From assembly GCA_022495005.1 (NCBI GenBank), contig JAGYXB010000141.1, forward strand, positions 186,001 to 250,000: a stretch of DNA of 64,000 nt, read 5' to 3'. Below the pieces are notes generated by a model that was not told the origin of the DNA, ran no database searches, and worked only from the letters and a program-made list of their open reading frames with translations. The position numbers were made by a program, and so were the translations under genes. Below are positions 11,480 through 23,530 of the stretch, one piece after another (the stretch's first letter is position 1; every line of letters starts with the position of its first letter). This DNA is from Rhyacophila brunnea (taxonomy: Eukaryota; Arthropoda; Insecta; Trichoptera; Rhyacophilidae).

Positions 11480-12142
11480 AAGTCGGTTCTACCAGCTGTT
11501 CGTCCATCGGACCGTCCGATCTGGTCGCCACAGAAGCAAATTTTATTGCATTTAGAAAATTTGCCGTGTCATACTGCCAATGTGAAGATCTCTTCACTTA
11601 GAATGTTCTTCAGTTTTGTATTAAGTTTTGTTACTTACAACATTTTTTAATAGTGCCTCTACGTGCTAATCCCTCCCATGGGTAGGTACCCTTAAATCTT
11701 AACATGTAAATTCAGTCAAAACACGTTTGAGTGCATGCCGACCTTAGTCTCAGGTAACTGCTCCTGAGACATTCCCAATCATAAAAAAAGATTAAGACCG
11801 GGTGTGGTGCGGGGCGGTGTGGTTTGGTGGGGCCATTAACTTCAATGGCATTCACAAAAATAAGCAAGACAGATGTCAGAAAAAGTAGTAGGTAGGTTTT
11901 TTTTAAATTAAAAAAAATGTCTGGAAATTTTCATTTAAAAAAATAGGTGATATTTAACAGTGTTTCCGAATGTATAAAACATGTTAGTACCGTTATAAGT
12001 AATTAGAATTTTATTTATTCGGCTCAATGGAGTAAGGACTCTCTTTACTTACTTTTAATTGTCTTCAATAGCGTGCACATAAACCAAGTGACTGCACTCG
12101 CCCAATCTAAATTAATTGCATAGCTCTGGAATGTAGGCATTA
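11480..12142. other. No gene recognised
   Basis: The 78-codon frame at 11414-11650 shows no family features. A G-rich segment near 11798-11834 has GGTGTGGTGCGGGGCGG and otherwise the stretch is A/T-rich. Confidence 0.4.
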
Positions 12143-12144
12143 TA

Positions 12145-12401
12145 TCGTCACTGTTCTGGCAGAAGACACTAATTCGAAAAAATGACATACTGAGTTAGTT
12201 ATACCAAAATGTTCCTTATTTCAAACTTTACCGTCTGGAAACCTTCTTAATAAATAAACAGTCTTTATTTTAAAGTCATCCTTTTTACGATTACTTAATA
12301 AACTCACATGATAGACCATTTCAAACATTTTAACAACTTCAAAGTCAAATTACTCAAAACTAGTATTCTCCAGTTAGTGTGTTCTGCCAGAACAGAGACG
12401 G
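12145..12401 (+). mobile_element. Tc1/mariner-type MITE, family T copy 1 (257 bp, TA flanks)
   Basis: The element starts TCGTCACTGTTCTGGCAGAA and ends with the inverted equivalent (TTCTGCCAGAACAGAGACG). TA stands on both sides (12143-12144 and 12402-12403). The whole 257 bp is nearly identical to 24909-25165 and, inverted, to 38982-39219. TA target duplication with short inverted repeats and no coding capacity fits a non-autonomous Tc1/mariner derivative. Its ends differ from the full-length mariner at 13.95 kb, so that element is not its obvious source. Confidence 0.8.
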
Positions 12402-12403
12402 TA

Positions 12404-13951
12404 TATTGTGAGAAGATACTCCGATATTCGTAATATTATTGAGAATAAAATATAATACAGCAGTATTCGCGAGCTTTCGAGATTTATCATCCGGCAATCC
12501 TTCATTGTTCGCCGAAGCGACGCTACACGTGACGATGAAAGCCTGCTTATAAGGCAGACATATTGCGAGAGGATTTATCTCGCAAACAGTGTCGAGTTTG
12601 TACGTAATATTCAAACACAATGCGCGAGCTTTAAGCTCTGAGACGTCGTATTATCTATTTTACGAGCTTGTTGACAGTACGCGAGCATAACGCTTGTAAA
12701 GGTATACCCAGCTACTTGTGAGTAAGCAGGAAATAATGTCGGCACTAAACAACTCAGATAAGAAATTAACGTAGTTTCAAATTAAAAGTATGTGATATCG
12801 ATAGCTATCTATAAATTTATGGCAGTTACTTATACGTTATTAAGAAAGATGCTCAAGTTAAGTATACCATTAATAATTAACAAGCAAATATGACACATTG
12901 AGCACATAACAAATTATTAATTCAAGACGTTCACAACATGACATTCAGAATGAAAAGTACAGGTAAATCAACTTAGTAAAGAAAAAACAAAGCAAAAACA
13001 ATTTCATTGTAGCAAAATACAAAATAAACAATAAAATAGAATTTTAAAAACAAAATACATAATGCATCGTTAAAAATGTCTACATCTATCTCTAGGGAGC
13101 GCATTGTCCAACCGCACAGCCCTCGCCTGGCATGAGGAAACAGCTTTCACCCAAAATCATGGCTGCGACCGCGCATGTAATTGACGGGTGCATAAAAATT
13201 CTAATTTTCCCGAATATCAGGAATACTATACCACGTGAGAGCAGGGAAAAATGCTTTATATGCGACAGTACCTATCTACGTCAAAGTAAAACCTTTATAA
13301 TGAGTGGATACATAATATTAATTGAATTGAATATTTATGCAACACGTGGCAAATCGTCCCCAGCCGAAAGCGCGCAGTGATACAGGTGAAATTAGTTTAG
13401 AGATCGCCCATCGACAGGGACGGCGGTGGTAATTACAACAGCCCCTCGGCGGGCGGGGGCGACGTGAATAGTTAACTGACTACTAGCTCTCCGAATCTCA
13501 TATCGTCCCCTTTAAATTGTTAACTAAGCGGCGGACGAGGGTGCGCGGTTTTGCGGGACGACTGCCAACCGGATTTATACACTACAGTGTGATTAATAAT
13601 GACGCACGGATGAAACTGCTTCTGTACCATGGCCTATTATAAAAACTATCTGCCTCCCCGTATTTAAATTGGGAATGTCTTGGATTGGCAATCTAGTAAA
13701 AAAAATATTAATGCACCCCGATAGTATCATTGCAAAGAATAATATTTTCAAAACACTTTAGAGTTTGCTTGGTGGTGATTCAAGATAATTTGTAAAATGT
13801 TCATCTCATCCTGAGTTTTATCATGCTACACTTCAACAATATCGAGGGCATCCGTTGTTTGTTCTCCCAAGGTGAAGAACTAACGTGCCATTAGTAATGC
13901 CAATTGGGAGGGCAATAACCATGTTTAATGAAATCGCTTGGGATATTGATA
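12404..13951. other. Non-coding stretch; GC-richer patch at 13400-13570
   Basis: 12895-12955 (AAATTATTAATTCAAGACGT, CACAACATGACA) resembles 34030-34075 and 17270-17290, an old dispersed repeat. 13400-13570 contains CCCCTCGGCGGGCGGGGGCG and GCGGCGGACGAGGGTGCGCG, unusually GC-rich for this window. No reading frame is supported. Confidence 0.4.
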
Positions 13952-13953
13952 TA

Positions 13954-13982
13954 CGAGGGTGGGTCAATAATTCCTTAGAAAA
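13954..13982. repeat. Mariner terminal inverted repeat (3' of transposase)
   Basis: CGAGGGTGGGTCAATAATTC and the following nine bases pair with 15227-15255 with one mismatch. TA lies immediately outside. Confidence 0.95.
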
Positions 13983-14017
13983 AAGCATTAAAACAGTTTT
14001 TATTTTTGTATTTTTTT

Positions 14018-15068
14018 TTATTTTTCAACATAATCTCCTTTGAGCTCAATACACTTGGTTAGACGTTTCTCAATTTTTTTTAAACCGTCAGAAAAATAAG
14101 TTTTCGGAAGGTCCTCAAAATAAGCATTTGTCCGATCGATGACTTCTTCATTTGAAAAAAAACGTTGTCCACTTAGCCATTTTTCTAAGTTTGGGAAAAG
14201 GAAAAAGTCACTGGGGGCTAAATCTGGCGAATACGGTGGGTGGTCGACCAATTCGAACTTCAATTCTTCAATTTTAGCCATTGATCGTAAACATGTGTGT
14301 GAACACGGGCATTGTCCTGATGAAAGAGGATTTTTTTCCTGTTTAAATGAGGCCGTTTTTCTTCAATTTTGTTTTTTAGCTGGTCCAATAAAGATGCATA
14401 ATAATCCCCTGTTATTGTTTTTCCTTTTCCAAATAGTCAACGAAAATAATTCCACGTGCATCCCAAAATACAGTAGCCATAACCTTACCAGCTGATTTTA
14501 CGGTTTTCGCCTTCTTTGGACATGGTTCGCCTTTCGCAATCCACTGCTTTGACTGTTCTTTCGTCTCGGGAGTATAGTGGTGTATCCATGTTTCATCTAC
14601 AGTCACAAAGCGATGAAAAAATTCATCCCGATTGCGTTGCATGAGCGACAACAGGGCTTTAGAGGCCACCACCCTATTGCGTTTATTGTCGACTGTGAGC
14701 AAACGCGGCACCCATCTTGCAGAAATTTTTTTCATGCCCAATTTGTCATGTAAAATAGAAATGACGCTACCTTTTGAGATCCCTGTAACCCCAATTATCT
14801 CACTCAACTTTAATCTTCGGTCACTTAACACCATATCGTGGATTTTATTGATCATTTCTGGTGTAGTCACCTCTACAGGACGTCCTGAGCGTGGTTCATC
14901 CTTTGTTGATGTACGACCACGTTTAAATTCATTTAACCAGTTATAAATAGTTGCAAGTGAAGGAGCAGATATGCTGTGAACTAAATCCAACTCATTTTTT
15001 ATTTCCTTTGCTGTTAACCCTTTTATATTAAAATGTTTAATAACAGCTCTAAACTCAATTTTCTCCAT
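14018..15068 (-). pseudogene. Mariner transposase, D,D34D, two frameshifts
   Basis: Start taken at 15068 because MEKIEFRAVIKHF is the usual beginning; an upstream ATG at 15122 in the same frame would add 18 residues without family match. The N-terminal half has two helix-turn-helix regions (around LTAKEIKNEL...ATIYNWLNEFKRG and LKLSEIIGVTGISKGSVISI) with the mariner linker DEPRSGRP. Catalytic residues are visible: D in VTVDETWIH, D in HQDNARVH, and the last D in YSPDLAPSDFF. Exactly 34 residues separate the second and third, which defines mariner. The frame breaks near 14415 (one A missing in a run after DYLEK) and again near 14300 (an extra CA in a CA run after DNARVH). Conceptual length, about 349 residues, is normal. 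Both lesions lie in simple-sequence runs. Confidence 0.95.
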
Positions 15069-15226
15069 TTTCCATTTTTCCATTTTCCACAAGCAAATTT
15101 TTTTAAAATGTACGAGAAACACACAACAACCCGACCAATCTGATTGAAACTTCGCAGCATACTGAATCGGTAGTGCCGCTGCATGAAAACAAACCGCTTA
15201 CAGTACTAGTCGCGCCACCTGTCGGC

Positions 15227-15255
15227 TTTTCTAAGGACTTATTGACCCACCCTCG
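15227..15255. repeat. Mariner terminal inverted repeat (5' of transposase)
   Basis: Inverse complement of 13954-13982 with one difference (AAGTCC instead of AATTCC). TA follows at 15256-15257. Confidence 0.95.
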
Positions 15256-15257
15256 TA

Positions 15258-15738
15258 TTTTCACTTACGTGAGTGTGAATTTAGGTGGATGTTGTTTTAT
15301 ACGTTTTTAAGACAGGGTCTATTAATAGTTCACTTGCGTGCTTCCATCTACTTTTATTTTGGTTGCTTTATTTTATTTCACATTTCTCTGTATTTTTATT
15401 TTAAAACACTTATTTTAATATGTCATGTCTTGAACGCTTTGAATTTGTAATTTGTTATGTTCATTATATGTATAATAAATAAATTTGATTTGAATTGATA
15501 AATATTATAAATTACTCGTAGCAATTTGTTTTCTTTTAAACTGTTGAAGCAATTTAGGCCTATATTTTTGATAGATGAATACCTAAGTTTAATTATTTTG
15601 CTGTATTCAATTCGTGCATAAATTTGAGGATTTGAAGACACAACATGAATATTTATTTTACTGTATTCAACTCGTGTACGTATATTGACATACGATAAGT
15701 CACGTCGATAAATGAAAATGGTGTTGTCTGTCTCAATC
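15258..15738. other. AT-rich stretch, nothing recognised
   Basis: CTGTATTCAA-TCGTGCATA and CTGTATTCAACTCGTGTACG at 15601 and 15661 form a local imperfect duplication. Nothing else seen. Confidence 0.45.
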
Positions 15739-15850
15739 CACAGAACAGATAATAAATAGAATTCCGATAGGCTATATTCAATATGCTACATTCTGATGCT
15801 GGGTTTTGAATGTGTGAGTGTCCTACAAAAATTAAACACGCATTACGCAC
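15739..15850 (+). repeat. Helitron-like family H, 5'-end fragment
   Basis: CACAGAACAGAT, then GAATTCCGATAGGCTATATT matches 43244-43290. GTGAGTGTCCTACAAAAATT matches 23571-23592. It is a fragment of the family described at 43239-44045 and lacks the 3' part. Confidence 0.55.
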
Positions 15851-18686
15851 GTGCAATAGCGTGTGTAATACACCAATATTAAATGAGCGTAAATACATAA
15901 ACATAGAACAGTTGTCAGTATTCGACGTATGACGTACCTATTTTTGACACGTGTGTAAGTTTATCCCGGGTTATTCCTTACTCGAGATCGGTTACCTGCT
16001 ACTACTTATCCGGTAGGTATTTCAGTTCCCATTATTTCTGAGTTCCCTGGTTTCAATCTGGTGGTTTCAAATGTACTATTTTTACATGTCAATACATTGG
16101 ACGCTGAAGACGCGCCCAGCGCGTAACGATTAAGGTGGCAATTCGATATAATTATCATGCTATTTAAATGTGGTAATTAAAAACTATCCCCCTATCTATG
16201 CCAGGTCCTCCAGATATCTGATGACTGATTAATTATGATTACAAGATAGTATAACACATGACATAAATTGAGATAAAAAATATATTTTGATAATTCAAAA
16301 AAAGGTTTTGTGTATTCCAGGATATTTTAGTTAGGTATCTATTTATGTTATCTGCAGAAGGAACCTGTAAACGTCATCAGTAAAATAAGTGGATTTGTTT
16401 ATCTTGGGATTAAAACCTGAGTTATACATGCAACTGCTGGAAGGCAATACAAATCAGAATACAAATTACATCGGCCTAAGACAAGAAAAAGGACGAAGCT
16501 CCTTTGAAAGTTTATAAAGAAAAAAGGATAGTGCTAATAGGTATAGATTGTCGAAGTTTAGTAGAATAATTAAGTAATCATTCTTAGTAAACATGGGTTA
16601 TGGAACGTATTAACACTCCTTTATGTTATTTGGGGTTGACTTTATTACAAAGAAAAGCTTTTTCCTACCTTTGGCGCGGCGGGTAAAAAAAACATTACAC
16701 AAAGGAGCGAAGTAATGGGAATATTTAGCATATTAGATACGCGCCGAGAAAAACTAAAAACGTACGAAAAATCAGGATTTCCCGGAGAGAAATGCAAAAA
16801 GAAAAGCGAGCCGGCTTTGCGAGGGAAAATTTTACATTATTCATTACACGCTGAACATTCATATACGTATGTATTCTCGCTATACGTGAGAAACGTGTTT
16901 AAGAAATAAAATAATGTATGTATTCGAAACGAAGATGGCGCGCCAAATAAGGAAAGAAAAGACAGAACAGTATCGATGAAGGATTATCGTTTATTTATTA
17001 TTTGGCTGCCAACAAAAGATAAGGAAACATAAAATTATTAATAATTCCACTAGGTATTTAAGGAACCGTACAAAAAAATACAGTGGATAAATCCTGAAAT
17101 AATAGGTCTAGGCAGAAATTGAATATGATATGAAGAATCTAAGGGCATGCTTTCGTGAGAGCACAACACCAAATTCAGAGATATGGGCATTTGAAAATTA
17201 TAAGTCTCACATACCTACAAATATTTTTGAGAAAGAGACCATAGAATGAACATTAAAAATATAAATGCAAAACGTTCACAGCATGACATGGGAGAGAGGT
17301 AACAACGTGTGCAACAAGTAAATAAAAAAATACACGGTATCTAAAAAGTAAATAAAAACATAAAAAGTACATGCAAGTACACAACATGAGTAGAAAGTAT
17401 ATAAGTATGAAATAACGTCCAACTACTCAGCTTACGTAAGTGGAATATATCAATATCCGTAATGACAAAATCACATTCTACTATCAAAATAATCTTAGTG
17501 TAGTGAAATAAAACCGTTCTATCTTTTAAAAAAGACTATGGAATAGCTGTCATTAGCATTAACGAAACAGAATCACATATATCGACTAACCACCAGTTCG
17601 ACCGAAGTCATCGAATCTAGTGACATTCACTCTACCCTTAGAAATGCTACAACAACGATCTAAAGGCACGAGGAAGCCTCCCCCTCAATAACGATCTGTT
17701 ACATTTGAGAATTTTGAGATAATCAAATAAAACTATTTTTTAGAGAAGAAATTATTTATAATTTAAAAGGTTTCTCCTGAATTCATTAATCACTTATTTT
17801 TATCCTCATAAATTTTTCTCTGTGAATCTTTTTACATCCGCAGGGTTAACAAAAACTCTCGTGCCATCCTCCATTTTGAGAGATGCATATTGAAGGGAGG
17901 CCAACATAACGAATCAAAAACAAGTGAATTAATGTTGCTAGATCAAAAAAATAAATATGCCAAATGTGACGTAAATCATTGTTGCATATTTAGTTCAAAA
18001 CTGCATAGATCATTATTGTGGGGTAGGCTTCAGTTGTTGAATTTCATAATAATTATTATTGGTAGAGTAGTGTTGTTGCCTTAGCACAGAATAGGTACAG
18101 CACTGTAATAATACTAGGTTGCGAACACCGGTAGCCGATATCTTCGAAAGTCAAAATTAAAAAAAAGGCTTTCGTTCAGCAGCGGAAAAAGCAGGTGATA
18201 TTCCCAGCCACGTTCCCGCAAAATATTAACCGACGGAGGGTGGAAAAAAATGCGAAACAAAAAAATAACAAGGTTTTCTCGATTTTCACGGAATTTTATA
18301 CGTTTTTCCCGATTCTCGCGTTCAGAGTCCCCGCGAGGGCGATTTGCGAGCGACACTCGGGCGAGCGGGTCGGCCGGCGATCGGGATTTTTTTGTTTTTT
18401 ACTGCGTAATATAGCCTCCCCGTTGTATGGTGCGAATCGTAAGATTAAATTCGTAAATATTTACTTTGGGGAAATGAATGAATGGAAGGTCTCACAATAC
18501 GGTTATCCACCCAGAAGAAATTTAAAAAAAAATAGAAAAGCATAGTGTGCAAGACACAATAATATTATATTCGTTGTCATGAATGATATCTACATAGAAT
18601 ATAGAAGACGATAGGTTTACTGAATAACTAAAAATCGATTATCGTAAACAGGGAGCTCAGATATCATTGGAAACTGAAATACCTCA
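15851..18686. other. No gene recognised; several GC-richer patches
   Basis: 17260-17290 (AAAACGTTCACAGCATGACA) and 17440-17470 resemble the split repeat around 34.0 and 35.6 kb. 16670-16910 and 18290-18400 are GC-richer; the latter contains CCCCGCGAGGGCGATTTGCG and GGGTCGGCCGGCGATCGGG, dense in CpG. Frames at 16715-16909 and 18195-18545 have biased lysine/arginine content and no family match, so they are not called as genes. Confidence 0.4.
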
Positions 18687-19050
18687 GCCGGTTCTCACAT
18701 CTAAACTCGCCCGTCTTCCGCACAGCCATACATTAAATTAATATTCTAGGAACGTCGCTCCGGTGCTGCATATAAAGAACGCGCAAATCTACCTAGCGAC
18801 AATCGTGCGTAACCTCTAGAAACTATATACATTTGGATGCGACGACAGGCGAACCGGTATAGGAATGACCAATTCGTAGTTGCGTGTATGGGTTCTGGCG
18901 TATTCGACTCGCAGCCCGAAACGCATGCAATTTGTTGATAGCAGCACTAGATTTTTTTTTCAAACTAAAAAGTCGCATTCGACCAATCTGTGTCCATTTG
19001 GCAACGTGTGTTTTGTGAATAACGATGACGTCACATCGACGTATTCGACA
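18687..19050. mobile_element. Harbinger-like MITE, truncated relative of the 5.1-kb copy
   Basis: Starts GCCGGTTCTCACATCTAAAC and stays collinear with 5125-5490 through AATAACGATGACGTCACATC and GACGTATTCGAC, with many substitutions and small indels. The right terminal inverted repeat found at 5513 is missing here, so the copy is broken or its end has decayed. Confidence 0.6.
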
Positions 19051-20762
19051 CGTAATCGACTACCTAAGATACTACAACCTGAACATTATGAAAAGGGAGG
19101 AAGAAATCCAAGTACGGGGTGGCTTTTCTAAAATTTTATTTTTGGGGTAAGTAAAATTCTAAACGCAGTTTTGTAATACAGCACCTGCATTGGAGGAGTA
19201 GTGAAAAGTAGTGAAGAAGAAGAAAGTGTATCGCAGATTCAAATCCCGTGGCTGGATTACATTCACAACATGTTGTTTATTAAATGACGCGATTCTTATA
19301 ATTGCTATTGTTGAGGTGCACGTGCGTGGTTCTAAGGCATAAAGCCCACCAAGAAAGCGCTCGGTGCGCTCACTACTGAGTAGGCCCCCTCCACCCGCGC
19401 ATTACCCTTCACCTATGCAATAAGGGGCTGAAGCAGCACAAAATAATTATTATTATCAGCGTCTCTCATAACAAAGCAATAAAAATATTATTAAATTTCT
19501 CGGGGCTTGTAATTAAAATCGGGCACGCAATAACTAAACAAAGAGTTCGCTGTTCTTAAATAATGGCTTCTCGCCCGTCGCATCGACGACGCTTCGAGGA
19601 GCGTGATTTTGCTTGCCGTTTTCAATGAATGGACTACGTTGTATTTTCGTTAATTCGCATCGCCGAGAAGCCATAAAACGATGACTTATGGGGCAGGCGG
19701 GCATAATGCGTCGTCAAATCCAGTGTGCGCTGGCGTATTTGATTACGTTGTATTTTCGTTGATTTACGCGCCACTTGTGAAATTTTGGGCGACAGCTCCA
19801 CTTGCTGCGTTAAGTGGGTTTTACGCCTGAAAACTCAAATGGTTAGAGGGGCGCTCGTTGGTCGTTCATTGGGTGCGTGGGGAAAATAATCTGTTGCAAT
19901 TCGAAGTGCGTCCGAGTAATAATAAGAACACATTCTTAGAAAAGCTAAATAATAAAAGCAATATAACATGACCAGTTTAAAAACCTACATTATTTTATAG
20001 GAGATAAAATCACGATTCTATGCATAGAATAGGTATTATTAACCCCTGCGAGACTTCGGGCGCCTCATCAATCACCATATTTAAAACGTGGCGCTAATTT
20101 AATTTCGCGATTTAAATTTCCAACTAAATAAAACATAATTTGCATGCCATCAAATGCAAACAAAAAAGAAAATCGCCAGACCGCAGAGGCAATCTCTCTT
20201 GCGCTCGGGGCGCGAACGCGGCGGTCGTAACTCTTACAGTTTACACGCCTGGGGGCTAAGAGGTTAATTAATAACAAGTAAACAGGGAGGGGCTTTAAGG
20301 GGGGCACGGCAGCATCCGCTCCTAATTAACTTTGCTCTCGCGATCCGTCGGAAGGCGTCTCAATGCCGTATTACAACCTCGAGGCTCGATTCCACTTACT
20401 GAGAGACGATAAAACATATCTGCACATTATATTCCAACTATGTCACTCCATAACACCCTATAGCACATTTTTTTGTAACTATTTCCGATCTATTATGTAT
20501 GAAAAATGGTTAGGTATGTAAAAGGCGAATATTTGATTGATACCAGTGTTTCAGCATTCGTTAAAACTCGTGCTTACCCCGTTTCTGTTTCGGGCGAGGT
20601 TGAACGATGTCGCTATGATCACTGAAAAGTCAGAATAAATAACACTTCCATGAGTAATTAATGCACCCAGTGAGACCAGTGCATATATTTTATACACAAG
20701 ACTGCTTTCGGCCGCTACAGCAGCTATCTAGGGTAGGTTTGTAACGAAGCATTAGCATTTAT
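19051..20762. other. Non-coding stretch with GC-richer segments (19500-19900, 20040-20350)
   Basis: ACGTTGTATTTTCGTT occurs twice (19636 and 19746), followed by similar CGC-rich sequence. 20150-20230 holds GCGCTCGGGGCGCGAACGCG. Several TAATTA/TTAATTA words, potential homeodomain-type sites, are nearby. These features would fit regulatory DNA, but this is inference. No reading frame is supported. Confidence 0.35.
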
Positions 20763-20892
20763 TGTAACAATTACAATAAATTAACCGTCTAAACAGTCAA
20801 AACTGTCTATCTCGCTCTAAAATTAAACACAGTCAAGAGAGTTGCTGTTAAAACATACCACCATACCACGTATTGTAACAATTACTCGATAA
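20763..20892. repeat. Short inverted-repeat family R, copy 1
   Basis: TTACAATAAATTAACCGTCT at the left and CGCTCTAAAATTAAACACAG, CAGTCAAGAGAG, GCTGTTAAAA inside match the copy at 26396-26515. The right end of that copy is the inverse of this left end, so the family has inverted termini. TATTGTAACAATTAC closes this copy at about 20873-20887. Confidence 0.45.
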
Positions 20893-21782
20893 AAAAATGA
20901 AAAACTACCATTGATAGCTGTCGATAGCTGCGTATAGCAGTCTTGCGTATAGAATAGATGCGCAGCTGTCATTTTTGACGTTTCATACTAAACCAATGAT
21001 ACTACAATCTACATCGTAACTACCCAGAGCATACATATTATTATAGAAAGCTGAAAAACCGTTACTAAGACTGATGCTTCAATTACACACAGTTCTACAT
21101 TCGCTCAAAAAACAATTATATAAATTATTAAATATGCACATATTAGTACACATGCTAATTTCCTACAGTTTTTATGGCTGTGTGATCTCGTTTAATGCAG
21201 TATTAAAAACAACAGATTTGTCTATCATATGTGTAATGTCTTATATCTGTCTTCATTTAGGAATTTTGCTAAAATAAAACGGTATTAAAATTATATATTG
21301 TATTACCGTAGTATATGGATATATTATAGTCTCAAGAAAAGATATAGTCACCCAGTGGTCATCTTATACTTATAAATTAAAAAACCGTGCGGTTTATCGA
21401 TCTGACTCAAAACTGACGATTTCGAGATTCGAGTTAGTTGCGTTTGGAGGTGTAATGCGGCCATGTCGTCGGGAGACGTCTCAGGTAGCTGAACGCATAA
21501 TCGCTGTGGAAGGACTTTGTAATGTGCCCACCCCCCTCACATTTAGCTTGGTTGCCGGGTGACTTTAGCAAATTTACCTTTGAACGTTTAGCGAATAGTT
21601 AAGTTAGTTATTCGCCCCGCTTTCGGATGTTTCATTCAGGACTCGACTCTGAAAGTCTCGACGTCTAAACTGAACTTGTCAATATGCTGACTGAGCACTT
21701 GATTTAGGAAGGAGAATATACACTTCATTAAGCTTAGCTATACCAAAATTATATTGCGATAATATTAATGTAACTATTTATT
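20893..21782. other. No gene recognised
   Basis: AT-rich DNA. ATAGCTGTCGATAGCTGCGT at about 20913 has local repetition. The 67-codon frame at 21074-21277 is hydrophobic and unsupported. Confidence 0.4.
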
Positions 21783-22075
21783 GGTATCATCATCATCAGC
21801 CGGAGTCAATCCACTGCTGGATGAAGGCCTCCCCAAGCTTTCTCCAACTCTCTCGGTCCTGTGTCGTTCGCTGCCACGTATTTCCACCGAACTTTACCAG
21901 TTCGTCAATCCAGCGGGTTTTAGGGCGACCCTGTGGCCGTTTCGTGCCCCTTGGGTACCACTGGATGACGGCATTTGTCCAGCGGCCGTCCTTTCGGCGA
22001 GAAATGTGCCCCGCCCATTTACATTTCAGCTGTTTGGCAACGTCTATTACATCGCGTACTCTTGTCTGCTTCTTA
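21783..22075 (-). mobile_element. RTE-like retroposon 3' end, second copy
   Basis: On the minus strand the frame runs from KQTRVRDVIDVAKQLKCKW through GHISRRKDGRW and TRWIDELVKFGGNTW to EAFIQQWIDSG and stop. (TGA)n follows, seen as TATCATCATCATCA at 21785. It covers the last 90 or so codons of the 6.4-kb copy. The 5' cut falls at about 22075, exactly where family H sequence begins. Confidence 0.85.
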
Positions 22076-22441
22076 AGGTGACGCATCAGTGAAACGCCAA
22101 ATAATTTTCAACTGTACGCGCGACGAAATTTTGTACTCGCTTCGCATTCATTGAGAGAACGTGGAGTCAGACATACGTCACTTTGCTGCGTGATGGCGAC
22201 GGGCGAATTAATTCTAAAATCGTGTAAAGATGACTAAAACGTTACCCATTTACTTTAAAAAGAAAACATGTTAATGAATATATTATTATTGTTACTAATA
22301 GAATAATAAACAGAACATAAAATGGACGTATGTTGGATTTATATGAGAAATAATATTTCGTTTGACAGGCGTCTTTTGCACCCGCAACCCGCAATCCGCA
22401 CATCGCCTAGCAACGATCTTTTTAGACCGTGCCTCAACTAA
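22076..22441 (+). mobile_element. Helitron-like family H, 3' portion with terminal hairpin
   Basis: Collinear with 43301-43517 and 43901-44045: CATCAGTGAAACG, GGCGACGGGCG, TCGTGTAAAGATGACTAAAA, TTACTTTAAAAAGAAAACAT, AATAAACAGAACAT and ATGTTGGATTTATATGA. It ends with an imperfect hairpin ACGATCT-TTTT-AGACCGT (22413-22430), a short linker and CTAA before T. A stem just before CTRR is the known Helitron 3' signature. The 5' portion is missing and no Rep/helicase is present. Confidence 0.5.
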
Positions 22442-23530
22442 TGCATGGCCTTAACCCATTCGTTTCTCTTTTCTATTGGTATAACAATAGAAAACTACTG
22501 AGATCGTTGAAGTATGCTGTAGATAGAATGTGGACTGTAGACTTGTATAAATTTTATAACTTTATAACATAGGTACAAAATATTACATATATATACAATA
22601 ATAAGTATTAAATATTAACTAGCCAAAGTATAACATTTTTTTTTTGCAAATATAGTCGGACTCTGTTATTACGATCACGGATATAGCGAGATCTCGGATG
22701 AAACTAGGAAACATTCGTTGATTTAAGTTTATGATTTTCTCCATACAATAATTCACTTTTATAACGAGTTACTTATCGGTTATATATTAAATAGGTATAT
22801 AAGATAACCACTTAAACAGATACGTAGGTACTTGACCACAAAATCAATGTGCCATCACTCTCATCTTCAATCATAATTGGATAGGGAAGAGATATATATT
22901 AACCTCAAAGTCGCTAAACTCGCCAATCCCATCAACGCATTATGTTTTTAAATTAACAATGCATCGAAAAGTATGTATGTATATCTAAATGAAAATTCAC
23001 ATTTATATAGAATTACTTTGATGCACTCTCTGTTTCCCTGCTTTGATGCAACGGATAATCTGCCGCCGTTCACGGCAGAAGTGGCAAAACTTGCCTTTAT
23101 GTACACACACAAGTACAGGTGCATGTCACGTATCCCATGTACTCAGAAACTAGTGCCAGACTAGTTGTGCGCGCCGTACGAAACAAAATAGTATAGTGCC
23201 CGTGGAACAAAGCAGAGAGTGCACAGACTACGTGAATGATGCCGCAATAAACCTCGCCGAGCCAGCGTTTATTGGTAAGGTGTGAAGCTAAAGTAGGGCG
23301 GCCGTAAAAGCGTTAATTGAATTCGCTTTTATTTTACGACTGCCATACGAAACGTAACGCAATTTACGAACGTTATTATTTCTGTACATATGACTCGGTC
23401 GGCACTCGAATAGTTTCGGCGTATAACACCCCCCCTGCGATTGTAAAAATCGACACCCTGATATTATCTTTAAATCCAAAATCTTCTACATTATTGCCAA
23501 TGTAAAATGTTAATAAAATTGACTGCAGCT
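22442..23530. other. No gene recognised
   Basis: AT-rich, with an unremarkable GC-richer patch at 23165-23300. Short frames on both strands are unsupported. Confidence 0.4.

Larger units (their letters stand above)
13954..15255 (-). mobile_element. Nearly full-length mariner transposon (1,302 bp)
   Basis: TA flanks the element at 13952-13953 and 15256-15257. The 29-bp terminal inverted repeats start CGAGGGTGGGTCAATAA and differ at one position. Length and structure match the mariner family (about 1.3 kb, one intronless transposase gene). The transposase runs on the minus strand. It keeps the three catalytic aspartates but carries two frame-breaking indels, so the copy itself is inactive, although its ends look intact and could in principle be recognised in trans. 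The good preservation suggests a fairly recent insertion. Confidence 0.95.
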
